Positions 50,201-64,000 are shown, counted from the stretch's first letter. The stretch is DNA of 64,000 bases from Camarhynchus parvulus (GCF_901933205.1 NC_044601.1:32960352-33024351), one strand, 5' to 3'. A program made the numbers and translations. Notes: generated by a model from the letters alone, not told the origin.

Positions 50201-53200
50201 AGAAATAGTGATGCAATGTCATCAAGGCCACTTTTCATTTCGTGAACATCATTTTCAGTGCCCTGGAATTAATTTATTCACTGACCTGTTAATAACTGCA
50301 ATCTGTCGCTGGCTTAACAGAGGCTGAAGAAGTGTCTGGAAATAGTCATGGTCACCCTACCAGGTGATCAGTTACAGGGTTGCTGTTCAATGTAACATTT
50401 TTTGGGTTTGATCATGCAGAAGAGTCTGACTGTTAATGAAAACAAACCAGCAACTTAATCAAAAGGAAAATACATGTAATTAGTAAATATGGGAGAGAAA
50501 TTGAAGTAATGGGTTTACCCTGCATTAAACTACAGTGTATCTGAGAATGATTCTGGTTACCTTTGAAAAAGTACAGAAATTTAGCATCTGTAGATGATAT
50601 ATCATTCTTTGGAAAAGTGCATTGTAGCAGTGTTGTCAAATAAAAAGAAGCTTAGTAATTTGAGTTTGCTGGTGTTTCAGGTTTGTTCTCATCCCCATCT
50701 CTACAATGTTTTTGTTGAAATCAGGATTGTCTTTTGCCACAGGCATGGCAGGCGGTCGCTTGTGGCAGTGGATTACTCTGCAGAGCGAAATAGCTGTTAG
50801 CCCTTTTCTACCTCACATGAGCCAGAGCCCTGGAGAGACAAGCTTGATGCTGCCAGTGAGGGAGAAGGGTTCAATGGTCAGAAAACAGTTCTTACTGTGC
50901 AGTGACACAGCTGGCTAGCAATTCCTAGCAATGCTGCTGCTATCTTCAATTTTTCTGTTTCTGCTGTAGAGAAGCATCAAACCTAGTTCTGCAGGGATCC
51001 CCACCCCCCGCTGTGTGCATCCTAGCTCTGAGCCTTTTACCTTACTTTAGATCTGAGTATTTCTCCTGTTCCTCATTTACCATTCCCCATGGTACAAGCT
51101 GCACAGCATCCTGGCCCTTAATCCACCGTCTTGAAAAATTAAATTTTGCCTATAGCAGTAAGATGGCTCTAATTAAAGTATCAGGCATCATCACTGCAAG
51201 TAGTAAACCCTGCTCTTGGGGACAAGCTTTTCTAGACTTCTGCAAAACTGATCTTTGGGCACAGATTTAAGCTTAATAATGAAAAAGGTTTTTATAGCAT
51301 TTTTTTGATTTTTTGTTTCTTTGGTTTATTTTGTTATGGGAGGGTTGTGGTTTTGAAGGATTTTGAGGTGTAATTTAATACAGCTGAGGACTTGTCAGTT
51401 AGGGTACTTCTACTGATATTTGAGATATTAAATTTCTGATGGAACATACAGGAGAGCATAGTGCTGATCTGCTATCACTGCCATTGCAAGTACAGAAAGA
51501 GTGGCCATTTTTTTGGTCTCAGGTTTCATAATCAGTAGTGGTTTTCTTTTGAAGGTTTACTTTCAGATGAAACTTGTGCCCTGAACTTCCATGGCTGAGC
51601 AATGATAGTTGACAATATGTCACTTCTTCATAGTGCCTTGGAAAGGTGGTGTAAGTGAATAGTTATTTTTATTTCTAATCTGATTTTCTCCAAGTCTTGC
51701 TTAACTGTCTTAACATATTTGAGGATGGAAAAACACTAGAGGTCTTTTTGAACAGTAATTTTATGTTAAAATGGAGTACCTTTTAAAATTCCAACTTTAT
51801 ATGTGTACCTGAACTCTGTTGAGGGGCCAAACATCTTGTTGTTATATCCATTGAAGGATTACCCTATACCTCTGTAGTGCTGGAAGAAAATTTATGAAAT
51901 CCAATTTGAAGGCTAGTTGTTTTTCTGTAATTTAAGAGGAAATGCATCTTTTTAATTAAAAAGATGACAAAATGGGTGAAAAAATACCTTTCTCACTGGC
52001 TCCTGCTAAAGCCAGTAGTTTCACTGGAGACTTGTATAAAGGGCAGTAGCTATTGCATACTCCTCTGTTTTGTGATCTTTATCTCATCTATATGATTTCC
52101 TTGAATGGAACAAAGAAAGGTCTGGCTGCTTTGCATAATATCCAGTCTTTTAGTGTATGGAATACTAGCAAATTTTGATGGCTTGGTCCAATGCATCTTT
52201 TGATGTCTCCTTTGTTTATAGATTCTTTCACGTGAGAGTAAATTAAGCTGTTCTCTATTCCCTGCATCTGCTGACTGCTCCCCAAAGCCTTTGTAATAAA
52301 AAAGAGTAAAAACAAAGTAAATTATAAGTGATTCATTTTCTAATGTGATTAAATATAAAACAAAGACTGGAGATGAACAATGTGAAAGAACATTCTGATC
52401 TAGTAAATCACATAGATGCAGAACATACTTACTTGATTTTTTATGCTAAGTAGATCAAATGAAAATGATTTGGACGCATCTTCCTGTGTTTAAGACCTGT
52501 GTTTTTCTTGAAAACATACTATTGAAATCTTTTTAGTTGTATTAATTTTTAAATTACTTTTAGGAAAATTCTTTTGGTAGTTTATAATGTTCATATACTA
52601 TTACATTATTAATACATAGTGTGCTCATGATTCACACGATTGTTTTTTGGAGGGAGGCGTTGTTTAGTTTTATATTTCAGCAAGAACTAGAGAAATATGT
52701 TAATGTTTCTAAACTCACAGTTGTTTTGGCATGTTGAAACTGGTATGTTTGGAAAATCCCTCAGCCTGAATTATTAGTCCACCTGTATTGTAAGACACAT
52801 AAAAAAGAACATTTTAATCATCTAAACATATGTATGAATGTTGTTCTTGAAAATATCAATATGCTAAGGGTTTGGTGGTTTTTTTGTTGTTATTGTGACA
52901 GAACTTTTTTCATTGTGTTGAGCTTGGCATCTGCTTTATTGACTGTTTCAAATGTGTTTCTCTGACACTTTTGCCAAATGTCTGCATTCACTAAGACCAT
53001 AAGCTAAATGCAGTTTTCCCTCTTCTGTCATAAGGTCGCTTTTTTCACCTTTTTTTACTGGGGGAAGTTCTCTGGAAAATCTCTCTCTTAACTGTTTTCT
53101 TGTAAAGAGTCAGCAGGTGATACTTCTCCCAGCAAAGCTGGAGTAAAAGTAAGTCTTGCGGAAAGCAGATGAATTAGAACGTATTAAAAATAGTGGAAGT

Positions 53201-53674
53201 TTTCATAGGTTTGAACATTTTATGTGTTGAATTTTCACTGTATGCTATAAGACTTTATTGTTGTAACTCTGCCTTCAAAATCATCAAGCCATTCTCAGTA
53301 GCTCTACATCTAAAATTTCAGTGAATTCACATGTCTTCTAAACAGAAGGAAAAATTAAAACATCTTTCAAGTTACTTCTTCTAGCCTATGTGAATTAGTG
53401 AGATGCTAGGTGGATATTAGTAGAATTAGAAAAAAAAATTCTGGTAAATTCATCTTAGATCACAGACTTCCCCACCATTTTTCTGTAGTGGAAGTCTGTC
53501 TCAGTGTAGCAATATACATGGGAGAAGTTGTCCTTTTAGAAAAGATCAATGAATGGTAGCTACTTTGATTGGACAGCTGATATTTTCTGTATAATTTCCT
53601 CTTTCTGGATGAATATTAGAGTGTTACCACACCTGGAGTCAAACACAGGCAAGCCAAAGTTAAAGCTTCTTTCT

Positions 53675-53761
53675 GTGTACCTGGTTGGACAATTCTCAAT
53701 TCAGACATCTGGTAACTAGGTCAATCTAAATTGTCAGGACAATTGAGATTGAAAGGTACAC
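53675..53761. repeat. imperfect inverted repeat
   Basis: gtgtacctggttggacaatt near 53675 is matched, with gaps, by the reverse complement of ggacaattgagattgaaagg plus tacac ending at 53761. The stem is roughly 24 bp and imperfect, the loop about 36 bases. It could be a small hairpin or a decayed miniature element. Confidence 0.4.
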
Positions 53762-55939
53762 AATTTCAAAAGGACCTAAGTGTTTCTGAGTTTTCATGCC
53801 TTGAAGCAGAAGCCAGCCTTTCCTTTCAGGCGGTTCCTAAAAGGTTGTTCTCACCAGCAGAACATAGCATGTGGAACTCAGTTCCCTAAACATGGAGTCC
53901 CTATGCCTTGGAGTATCTGGTTGGGCCTCTGGTTATTTCTGTGGTCTTGCTCTCCGTGCAGGAGCTTACAGATACTGTGACATCCAAAAGCACTTTTTAA
54001 AGCACTTTTAGGTGTATTAAGTTGAATCCCATGCATGATCTCAGTGTTACAAGGCTTCAAGCAGAGAAGGCTTTAAGGGGAGTTTCTTGTAAAATACAGA
54101 ATGTAAGAGCAAATTGATTTTATGTTATTTCAAATGGATGTGTCTATGTGTGGATTTTATTTTTTTTCTTTCTATACATAAAAGGGATAGGCAGTATACA
54201 ATTTTGTGCGTATGATTTGTTCTGATAAGAAACTCATGCAATTACAGAAGTATACCATAGGTCTGCACATAGCCACTGTAAATATGCCAGATAAAATCTG
54301 AGAGGAAAAAGTGTGCTTCAGAATAAATATTTAGTAAGTGTATGTTGCATGGCCATAGCCAGTTACTTAGTTTGAATTTTTGGTATGTAAAAGCTCACAT
54401 AAAAGATTTTAACAACTCTTTTATACGTAATAAGCCATAAAAGTAGAGTAAATGTTCATATTTTTATTATTTTGTTTTCCATTTCAGTCTTCATTTTAGA
54501 TAAAATTTAAAAAGGGTCAGAAAGAAAAGAGTTGATACAGAATTGGCCACTTCCAATATGGAAGAGAAATGTGATCATTTGAAGACCAAATGCTCTCTGC
54601 TATGATAATTCTGCCTGAAAATTAGCTGCCTGAAAAGCAGCTATTGATCTTTTATTGAAATTCCTAAGTGTGATGCTAGATTTGTGTACTAATTGCCATG
54701 AGTTTGAGCAAGGCAATATATAGCATATACTTTAAAGTTCTTTCGCCTTAGGAAATTAATAGACAGTTTTAACCCAGTTATATTGGGCCATCACTTCCTA
54801 CAGGACTGAACCCATAGAAGTGAAAGATTTCTTACTGCTTCTCTAAGATTAGAAGCAGAAATGAGTGTCTGAATTTTGGTACTTAAGTTGCTCAAAAGGA
54901 TGTTATGCCTAGCTGGCTTTATAACTACTACAGATGATGAAAAGTCTTCATGCTGAACACTTTAGAGGTGCCAGATTTCTGGATATCCATCTGTTCAACA
55001 GAATAGGAGGTCACCCAGAGCATAACACTGTTGCCATTAAAAAGCTTTCTTTTCTTCAGTCTTGAAGTGAGAAATACAGAGGAAGAAAGAAACACTGGGA
55101 GTATAAAAATAATAGTACATGCAGCATAGGAAGCAGCTATTGTTGTCCTTACTCATTGTTCATATGAAAAAAATAAGCCTCTGTGAATTAAGAGGGATTT
55201 AAGGTAGTCTTGGAAATGTCAAAGTTCCAAATAGTGAAAAAAGCTGATATGTTGTCAGTTGTGTTGCTTCTCCATTTTAGAAGGGGTTAAACCCCAAGTA
55301 AATTGTTTCCATGTTCTATAAAAGTGGTGTCCTAAATTAAAGTGTGAGATGTAACTACAGATTGTATTGTAACTAAAGATTTTCTGATACTCTGGAATTC
55401 CTGCAATACGTATGTAATTTCTCTAGACAGCACCTTTTTTCCAGGCCAGAGAGGTCTACTCTACTTTGGCCTTTACTAAATGTTTATCTTTACAATACTA
55501 TTTTTTAAATTTTATTTTTAAAACCTGAATTTATTTTGGTATAGTTGAATATTTACAAAGACACATACTTTTCTATTCCTCGAGAAGAAGTGGTTATACA
55601 TAATGGAACCAATGATAGTGACAAAATTTCTCAATTGTTTTCTTTTGAAAAAACGCACCCCAACTCCCCTGAAAAAAAAAGCCCCCCAAGCCCCAGTGTT
55701 TATTCCTCCAGGAAAATAAGTGTCTATTTAAAAAACAAGGACAAAAAAATCAGTGAAAGCTATTTTTTCCATTTCTTGTCCTGGTCGCCCAAATAAAATA
55801 ATTGTTAGACTAGTATACCCTAGTATATGTTTCAGGTTTTCCATGTGCTATATGTTTTAGCAGATTTATGCAGATGTCTGTTAGCTTATCCTGTCATCTA
55901 GGAGCTAGCTACTGCATTAGAAAAAATAGATCTTCAGAA

Positions 55940-56049
55940 TTCCTTTATCTGGACATAGTCCTGAACCTTTTCTAGGTGACCTTTCATGAATATTGGACAA
56001 GGTGATCACCAGAGATTCCTTCCAACTTAGCATTCAGTGACTCTGTGAG
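55940..56049 (+). mobile_element. CR1 LINE 3' tail fragment
   Basis: ctggacatagtcctgaacc, ttctaggtgacc, ttggacaaggtgatcaccag and ttccttccaact followed by a degenerate attcagtgactctgtgag end match the last ~110 bp of a CR1 element. Confidence 0.8.
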
Positions 56050-59000
56050 TTTAGCAGTTCACTGCTAAAAGACAGTGAAAAACATGTTCTTTTGGGTTTT
56101 GATTTTTTTATTTCTCAGAAACATCTTTCCTTCTCAGCTCAACATAAAGTAACATGTTAAATATGTATGTGAGTCTAAATCTGGTTGTTTTTTTTTCCTT
56201 TCCCCTGCTCCTTGCATAGAAAGGGGAAGTAGTGCTTCACGGTGGTGAAGTATGAGGTGTCAGTGGAAAAAATCATTGAATTTCCTGAAAACATCATGCA
56301 AAGAACAAAATATTATTGCAGTCTCATGCTATTTTTCTGATTTATTATTTTTTTCATTCTCTTGCTTCCTGATGTAATAGAACTTCATATTATCACTTCT
56401 GATAAAAACCCTGCTCCAAAGGTTATATTGCAAGTATGATTCATACTTTAGTCTTTAAAACAAAGGAGTTTTAGTCTTTGAAACAGGGGTGTTTTTTGAT
56501 TTCTGCCTTCTTTCTTCTTACTTTGTGTAGTGTGTGACAATAAACTCACTTTCATGTTCTTCTGTTGATTGTAATAGGCTTGCTGCAGATCTTTAGTATA
56601 ATCCTATGTAACCAAGGATAAGGTATGTAAGATGAGTGTTAACTAGTTGCTGCCAAAGGGAGTTTGGCTTATGCTGTCGCATTAGAAAGCCAGCTTGAGT
56701 AAGAGGAAGGAAAATGAAGTTATCCTTACAAGTAAATTCAGAGTAGTGAAGTGATAGTACTCCTACAGCTAAGGTTGGGTGGAATTTGGGTGTTCAGCTG
56801 AAGATCTTTTCCTGCTTTAAAAGTAAAATATGTCTGAGATTATTCTAAGAATGTCTGTATCTTACTGAAAATGTGATTATTGTGAACAGTCACATTTAAG
56901 GAACAAGAGATCCACAAGGTCCAGTGATTCTTGATCCAGAGGATTGCAGGACAGAAGATATAAAAAGGAATGGGGAGACACCCTGGGACAGTACCTTATC
57001 CAATTCTGATTTGAGTGTCTCTGAGGATATAGATGTGAGGATCAAACTGTAGTAGTTGATTTCAAAGTGTATCATGAGACTGCTAAGAAGGACTCTGAGT
57101 TTGGTGGTGAATTTCTGGACCAATAGGTCTTTTATGTGGCTTAAGAAGTGTTTATCTGAACTTAACATTACTGTAATCTAGCATGTCTGACATTACTGAC
57201 TGAGTTGCCTTGGCGTGTTTGTTCCAGGTTTTGCTGGGTCATGTTGGGTTGGTTGTTCTAGCATTTGTTTCTAAGTAAGACCAAACACCAAGTAAAAGTC
57301 TTTCTTTTAGCATATGTCTAGTGCCTCTGCAGATGCAAAGAGTATATGGAATGATCTTAACTAAAAGGTTATCTTTTGAAAATAATACTGAGATAATTGC
57401 TTTGTTTTGATATTTAGGAGAAAAATGAGAGTTTTTTTGGTTTTATTTGTTTATTCTCATCAGGGATGTAGTTTAGCTGTTGCAATTTTCTTCATTCTCT
57501 GAAGTAGCCATTGATAGAGGTAAGGTTCTGCATTGCTAAAGAATTGTGACTGAAATCCATCAAGAATGCCAAAGTAAACAGATATGAAAAAAACCACACG
57601 CAAGTGTCAAATTTTCTTTGCTTAAAGGAATAATCTCTTATTTATGCGTACATAGTCTAATTCTGTCAGGGACAGTGTTACTGTGAGGCATTTACATAAA
57701 CAGATCAATAAGCACTTAGCTTAGGGGAAGCGCATTTTCAAAATCATAGATCCGTCATTTCTCTGTGCGATGATGTAGATTTTTTGTCACTGAGAGAAAT
57801 GAATGCTTAATAATATAATGAATATTTCTGTTATTCCAGTAACATTATTATCAGATCACAGGTTTCTGAAAAGATGAGTGTAGATAATATTTTACAGTTA
57901 ATCTTTAGTGTACAGCTGAATAGATGGTAGGGTTACATTAGTGATACATTTTTAGTAGACTAGAGAATAATATCATAAGCACAGACCAAGTGTGGAATTT
58001 GGTTGGCTGACTCTACATGACCAAAACATGACTTGACATTTACTGAGACAGGTCTGGCAGTTTCTGCAGCTGTATACATGGTCTTTACTGTCCCTTTCCT
58101 CTGCAATATGGTGATGCCCACTAAAATGGAAGTAGTTTGTGGGGAAAAGTTTAGATGATGTTGATTTTTCTTTCTGGTACTTCCCTTCTGTATAGAGATT
58201 TAAGCAGGTGAACATAATATCTTTGAAGAATTTAGGCCATGACAGGTCAGCTTTAACAAAGTATAATGACATAGTTATTTTGTTTTAAATTATTGTAGTC
58301 ATGAAAAATATTGTATCTTTAAACAACTTGAAATATTTTTTGCATCAAAAAATATTACTGATTCATTTTTGATCTTCAGATATGTGTGAAGTAAAGTGTG
58401 AGTAGGAATTTTTTTGCCTATTCCTGAAAAGGTAATAACTCCAGAGTAACCTGCACTTCCACAGGATTGGGATATTGGAATATGAACTGCTCACGGTGTA
58501 GCTTATTGATTTTTGAATGTCTGATTTAAGTAAAGTACATCAGTCACTGAGATGGCAATCTAGAAATATGGAAGTGATATAATAGTTGTAATCATTTCCA
58601 CAATGAAAAAGTCAGCTTTTAGAACGTGTGTGGGAGGAAATTTTTTCCCAAGAATTAACTGCATTTGAATATAATTTAATCTAAATAGAACGCACCACCA
58701 TATGACTGATATTTTCATTTCTAGTAATCATTGACATACTTTGTTAGAAGTTGCTTTTGATTCCATATCTTGAGTATTAGCCTCTACACTTATTTTAAAA
58801 AAAAGCCTTATTCTGATTTTCATTGCATCATATGATGAGTCAAATATTTTTAGCACTTGCTTGTTAGTTATTTCCATGGTCAGTCTGGCAGTTTTCTCTG
58901 CTGTCTTTCACTGTGATTTACTGAGTTCTTTTAATGGTTGGTAAAAAGGGCTGATTTGCACATTTCTTAGGCTCATAATCAAGAATTTGTCTGATTACGT

Positions 59001-59616
59001 CAAAATCTTAAAATTTACCACTTCTAAACACAATCAGAATTAAGCAAGGTACTTACTTCTACAAAATAATTCTTTTAAAATGTTAGGAAGATTTTGAAAA
59101 AAATTATTTGTTGTATTGTAGACTCCCAAATACTTAGAAAAAGTTACAAACCTCTCTGCCTAACTAAGTCAGTCTTTTACAATGTGTGATTAAGGAAAAT
59201 CCACATTGATTCAATAATGCACCACACTCCTTTTTGTGTCTTTCTGGGGAAAAAATATGATACTGAATATGAAACTAGATGGAATCTGGCTTCATACAGT
59301 AGGTAATGTTTTGTTGTTGCAAAGGCTATTTCATTCCTTGCCATAATACCTGTAGTTTAATACTGCAGAAGCAGAAAGTACCCAATGAAATAGTTCATCA
59401 GTTTGAAAATCCTACAGCTTGCAGAAAATGGAGAAGCTTGCTAGAAGTCATCTACTTATTTAATTATTCTTGCTCCAGTTTATGTTTACAACATTAAAAA
59501 TATACTTTTAGTCTTCAGTGTACTTTTGGTTTTTTACTTCCATTCTGCTTAGAAACCAGACATCTGAAGCCTCATTAAAACTTGTCGATAGAACTTTGCA
59601 GGTAAGATAAACAAGA

Positions 59617-59631
59617 ATATATATATATATC
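59617..59631 (+). repeat. (AT)n dinucleotide tract
   Basis: About seven AT units; short simple repeat in AUH intron 6. Confidence 0.7.
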
Positions 59632-60090
59632 TACTATAAAGTCCATAATGTTTATTTGTGCTTGGTATCACTGAGCTTGCCTTGTGATACTAGGGAAATG
59701 CAAATGAATCCAAGTAGTTAGAATGGAATTTCACCTAACTAAGGACTCTATAATTTACCTGGAACTGAGGTTCTAATGAACTATTTAATCTAGGTTAATA
59801 TTGTGGAAGCTGATACCATAGTTGTTGTATTTTCATGAGTCTAACTAAATGTAGATTTACAAGATAACTTACTTAAGAAGATATATATACATAATATTAC
59901 ACTGTATCTAAGTTATTTTAGTTGTTGGATGCTGAAGTTTACTCTAATTTCAAGTGTTTCCAGTCTTAGGGTTATGCTGTAGGATGCCTAGCTCATTTTA
60001 CAGACTACTTTTTATTGTACTTGCTCTTTTAAATTACTTTAAGTAGAGGTGATGAAAAGTAGTTCAGTGAATGCTTGGTGAATGCTGCAA

Positions 60091-60137
60091 TACAGAATCC
60101 TTCAGGTTGGAAAAGATTTTTAAGATCAAATCTAGTG
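60091..60137 (-). mobile_element. very short CR1 3' tail, reverse
   Basis: acagaatccttcaggttggaaaagatttttaagatca follows the reverse-oriented 3' terminus of CR1. Only about 45 bp remain. Confidence 0.6.
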
Positions 60138-60576
60138 GTTATTTACTATTGAGTGCTTTATTGTAGTAAAGACATATAAAAGTGATATGTGCAGAAAAGA
60201 AAGTGTAGTATATTGTGATTTAGCTAGAAATAGTATTCACTTTGAAGGACAGAGTGTATAAAATATATTTTTTTAATATGGAAGTTTAAATTTGTAATAC
60301 CTCTGAAAAAAGTTATGTCTTGCACTTAGTATTCTGCAACAGCTTGTGCAATTTTCTAAATGTGAAGAAAGGATCTTGTTGAAGGGATTGGTACTATATC
60401 CAAAACATTTTAATTAATTGTAAATATAAGAATTAACAGTAAAATAATTTCTGATTTCACCTTGTTGTACACCCATGCCTGCATCCATACAGTCATGTTT
60501 TTTGGTGAATTTAGCTAGTTAATTCATTAGCTGCAATTTTCTTTTTCTTTCTTAACTGTTATTTTTGTAGATGAAT

Positions 60577-61107
60577 TTAACATAATTCCAGCTTGAATTT
60601 TTTTGTTTTAGAAACAGTTTGTGGAACTATTTTGAAAAATCTAAATGACAATGACTCCAATATTCTTATAAGTGCTTTGGGAAAGAGTAAGCTACTTAAG
60701 TATCTGTTTGCTAGGAAAGAAAATAGATTTATGCAGCAGAGGCTTGTAGTGAGAAGGATCAACTTCTGCTGACATTGAAGAAGTCTTAACAAAGGCTTTG
60801 TTAAATTCTTGATAATTAAACATTCAAAAATATTAGAAAAGTGTCTGGTTTTGACTAGTGCTATGTGATATTTGTATTTGTTTAAAAGTTTACCAGTGAA
60901 AATTTCAAACCTAAAATAGGTGCAAAAGTGATTCTGGTGTTCATTAAACATTGGTTTTTTTTCTTTTTTTCTACATTTTAGACTACTAATCATAGTAGAA
61001 GTATTTGCTTTCATTGCATGCAGGATGTTAGTAGTGGTATTTCCATTACTATGACATGTAGCTTGTTTGTTTTCATTTGAGCTGTAATAAATGTAATCAC
61101 TGATCAC
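60577..61107 (-). other. longest open frame in the window, minus strand, unassigned
   Basis: A 176-codon open frame antisense to AUH intron 6. The translation is rich in Leu, Lys, Phe and Ser with several Cys and has no motif or domain I recognise; there is no signal peptide or clear membrane segment. The + strand has nothing coding opposite it. A frame this long is unusual for the local base composition (my rough estimate is a few percent per 64 kb), but an intronic chance frame is still the most likely explanation. Confidence 0.2.
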
Positions 61108-64000
61108 ATTTATTACTGATCATTCTAAGCCAGTGATGTTACATTTTTGCACTAGCTTCAGGATTGAGACATTTTATTCAGTGTTTGGTTTTATAAAGAG
61201 GAGAACAATTGCCTTGTCTCAACAGGTAACAGCAGTTACCTTATTACTGTTATCACATTTGAAAGATAAACCATGAATTTTTGAAGACCATCAAGGAAGA
61301 AGCTCAAAGGGATTTATAGTAATCTCATTAACAACAGAAATTTTTTCTCATATTTGAGTAGACCTTATAGATGGAACCTTGTATATTGAAATGGAGCCGA
61401 AAAACTTCTGTAAAACTTGTGAAAAGTGAAACTTTGTCAGTGATGCAGCCATCAGTGAAACATAGCCAATGTAACTGTGTAACCCAAATAGCTGTTATTA
61501 CTACAGTCCCAGTTTCTATTTATGTTCACATTCAAAAAAAAAAATTATGACTGGCAGAACGAGAAGTGATGAAGTGTTTAGATTTTACTAAATATCTTTT
61601 GTGTTAGAGCACTTCTTTGACCCTAGCAAACGTCCGTATATCAAGTCTTCTGCACAGTTAAGGCTTTGTATCATACTTTAATCCTTCTTTTATGGAAGAG
61701 TTAATGTGGCATAGTTTCTCAGAAGTTTAGAAAATGTCTATTATATGAATCACTTTGTCTCAGTGGAATAAAAGCTCATTGAAATGTGATCCACAGCAGA
61801 CTCTTGTTTTATAGTCATATGAATCAGTGTTTGGATATTATATTATTCATACCATGAAGCCAGTGCAGTAGAATTGGGCTGTTGTGTTACATGTTGGAAA
61901 AATATTATGTATTTGTACCTGAACAATTGTTCTGCAATGATGTAATGGCAGCAGTCTGTTAATTTGCCATTTACTTTTAAGTTTATTACAACACATCAAT
62001 ATGATTTAACATGATTTTTTATTATGATTTTTGATATGATTTTTTTAAAAATTAATCCTACCCAAACCCAAATCATTTTTATGTCCTACTTTATCTCTGT
62101 GGTATTTAGATGAGGGATTTAAATGAACTTTCCAATTGTTTTTATATTAAAAAAAGATAGATTTTCTTCTGATAAATGTAAATCCAACACACTAAGAATA
62201 GAACTAAATAATTTTGAATATTTTCTAAAATCTGTAATATCAAAGAATACTTTTAGAATTACTTGGTATCATTAATTTTTACTACTGTAGCACAATAATA
62301 CCCTGCTTAATGATGAGAAGCCTTTTAAGGCAAGCTGCAAAGTGGAGGAAGGAGGTTGCTCCTGATAGAAAATATTTATATTTATTTATAAATGTAGAAA
62401 AAGTACAATATATTGTTTCAAAATATAAGGAAACCATGAGACTGTAATATGCGTGATAGTTAATGTTTTGAGTCTCTTCAGTTTTCTTTAGACATCAGAG
62501 TAAAGAAAATTTAAGGCCCAGGTTGAAGAGGATAGTTCACAAGACTACTCTCCAGCATAAGGTGTGTGAAGGAAGAAGGCACAATGGTGCTTGTTTCACA
62601 ACACAAGAAGTGAATGGTGGAGGCTGGAATTACTCCTGTAGTTCAAAGAACACATTAAAACTCACAGTACAGAGTGAGACTTCATGGATAGATAAAACAA
62701 AAACCTAAGAGCCTTACGCTGATATTTTTACTGAATAGAAGCAGTGTAGAGTCAGCAAGAAGTGCAAAGAGAGGAATGTTGGGACCAAAAACAGAGCAGA
62801 GACAGACTGTCTTCGACATTTGGAGAATGAAGAATTTGCTGAAGTTTCGTCCTCCTACACTGATCAGCAAAGGTGTTAAAGATAATTGTATATACTGTAA
62901 TCTAAACCCAATGTATCTTTCAAGGACCAGGAAAGAATGCCTCTGACACTCCCAAGATATTCTAGGTGGAGAAAAAATAAACTGTTTTCAATACTCTCTC
63001 AATACATTGCTTGCAATCTTTATGACAAACCTTTTTGACCTGAAGAATAGTTTTTCATGCTGCAAATGAAGGTCAGTGGAAGTAGGGAAAAAAGGTTTTG
63101 AACTGACAAAGGACTTACAGGAAACTACTGAAGGAAATTAGAGTACATTTGATTGAGTAAATACAGCTTGAGCTATGAATCTCCATTGGTTGAGGTGATT
63201 GTGCAAACCATTTCATGGCCTCCTTTTTCTGTCTGATCCCTTAATGAGTCCCTTAGGGCACAAATGAAGATGTTATTAGAACTTCTGTTTCTGACACAGA
63301 TTTAAAATTTTGTACAATTGTCTTGTTTTCTTTATATCACAAAAAGAATAAAATTTAAAATCAAACAGAATTTAAAATGCATTGCTAAAGAAACTGCAGT
63401 AGACTAAATGGTTTTGAGTTAATTATTTTGTCTCCTGATGTACACACAGTCTAACATTCCTCAACAGTTGACTAGTCGTCAGAGAAGTTTAAGAACTAGT
63501 TGAAGTCTGTAAGCTCAGATGTAAACTTTCAAGTGCAAGGATGAATAGAGGTTATAGTTTTCCACATGTGATTCTCCATTTATGGATGGGGCTTATTTGA
63601 GCAAGTGGGACCTTAGAACCAAAGAGCTTGTATTGCATACCCCAAAGGTCTGACTAGTCTTGTGTCTTGTCTCCCACAGGGCAAGTGTCTAGAAATGAAA
63701 CTTCACTTTATTATTTTCCCAGTCTCTGGTTTTTTGATTCAGGGTTTTCTGAGCTGGATGAGTTTTATATATATTTAATAACTCTTGTGGGATTTTGCTT
63801 CTATGAATTTGTCTGATCTTTCTTCCCCTTAAGCCCCTGCTTTGTTACAAGCTTTGTTCAGAACTTGGACCACTGAGCTGATTTTGCACAGAGGGATCTC
63901 TAGATTCTAATGTAACAGTGACCTGATAGTTAAGTGATTGAATGATCTAAGTACCACTTTTTTCAAAATGACCATTACATCATAGCCAGTACCTGCAACT

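Larger units (their letters stand above)
40097..64000 (+). other. AUH: AUH intron downstream of the 40040 exon (partial)
   Basis: At least 23.9 kb of intron with no further AUH exon found. I searched for the codons of GTQRLPRA, KLAINQG and the C-terminal KEKRPP region. It contains the composite CR1 at 43081-44265, CR1 tails at 55940-56049 and 60091-60137, and an (AT)n tract at 59617-59631. The remainder is AT-rich sequence without a supported gene. Confidence 0.75.

Noticed and set aside
53868..53900. Frame containing CGTQFPK, like the start of the next AUH exon (GGTQRLP)
   Set aside because: No AG acceptor immediately before it and the downstream residues do not follow AUH.
55545..55796. 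83-codon + frame with a hydrophilic, Ser/Lys/Pro-rich translation
   Set aside because: Preceded by tatag but with no pyrimidine tract, low complexity in the middle, and no recognisable family; length is within chance.

Overview
The window is AT-rich vertebrate DNA, almost entirely intron and interspersed repeats. It looks avian: the dominant repeats are CR1 LINE fragments, there are three copies of an ERVL-type solo LTR that I recognise from bird genomes, and there is a retroviral element with a tRNA-Trp primer-binding site of the avian alpharetrovirus kind. No bacterial-style gene layout, rRNA, tRNA or CRISPR array was seen.

The only host gene I can support is AUH (AU RNA-binding enoyl-CoA hydratase, the mitochondrial 3-methylglutaconyl-CoA hydratase of leucine breakdown), read on the + strand. 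Three internal exons are present at 23617-23703, 39016-39108 and 40040-40096. All have AG/GT borders and phase-1 boundaries, and together they encode one uninterrupted stretch of the crotonase fold with both catalytic glutamates. By recalled human numbering they are probably exons 4-6. The first exons must lie upstream and the last ones downstream, so the rest of the window is AUH intron. AUH is Z-linked in chicken as far as I recall, so this may be a Z-chromosome segment (inference).

Layout: 1-13.4 kb is intron with ERVL solo LTRs at 737-1275, 7378-7961 (reverse) and 9746-10292, a CR1 tail near 2.2 kb, and a decayed CR1 reverse-transcriptase copy at 11.56-12.83 kb. At 13367-18313 sits an old endogenous retrovirus-like element with two LTRs, a decayed tRNA-Trp site, a polypurine tract and an env-like C-terminal remnant. 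No gag-pol is recognisable. Its interior instead starts with a GC-rich block ending in a broken N-terminus of a germinal-center-kinase-III (STK26/MST4-like) protein kinase. This host-gene fragment inside a retroviral element is the most unusual thing here. From 18.3 to 39 kb there is intron with a CR1 copy at 25.2 kb, a longer CR1 copy at 31.86-33.09 kb and a hexanucleotide microsatellite at 34.0 kb. From 40.1 to 64 kb lies AUH intron 6, with a CR1 copy at 43.08-44.27 kb that joins a 3' end to an endonuclease segment without the reverse-transcriptase core, plus two small CR1 tails.

The genes do not form an operon or pathway. One gene, AUH, hosts the repeats in its long introns. Most open frames in the window are chance frames or frames inside repeats.
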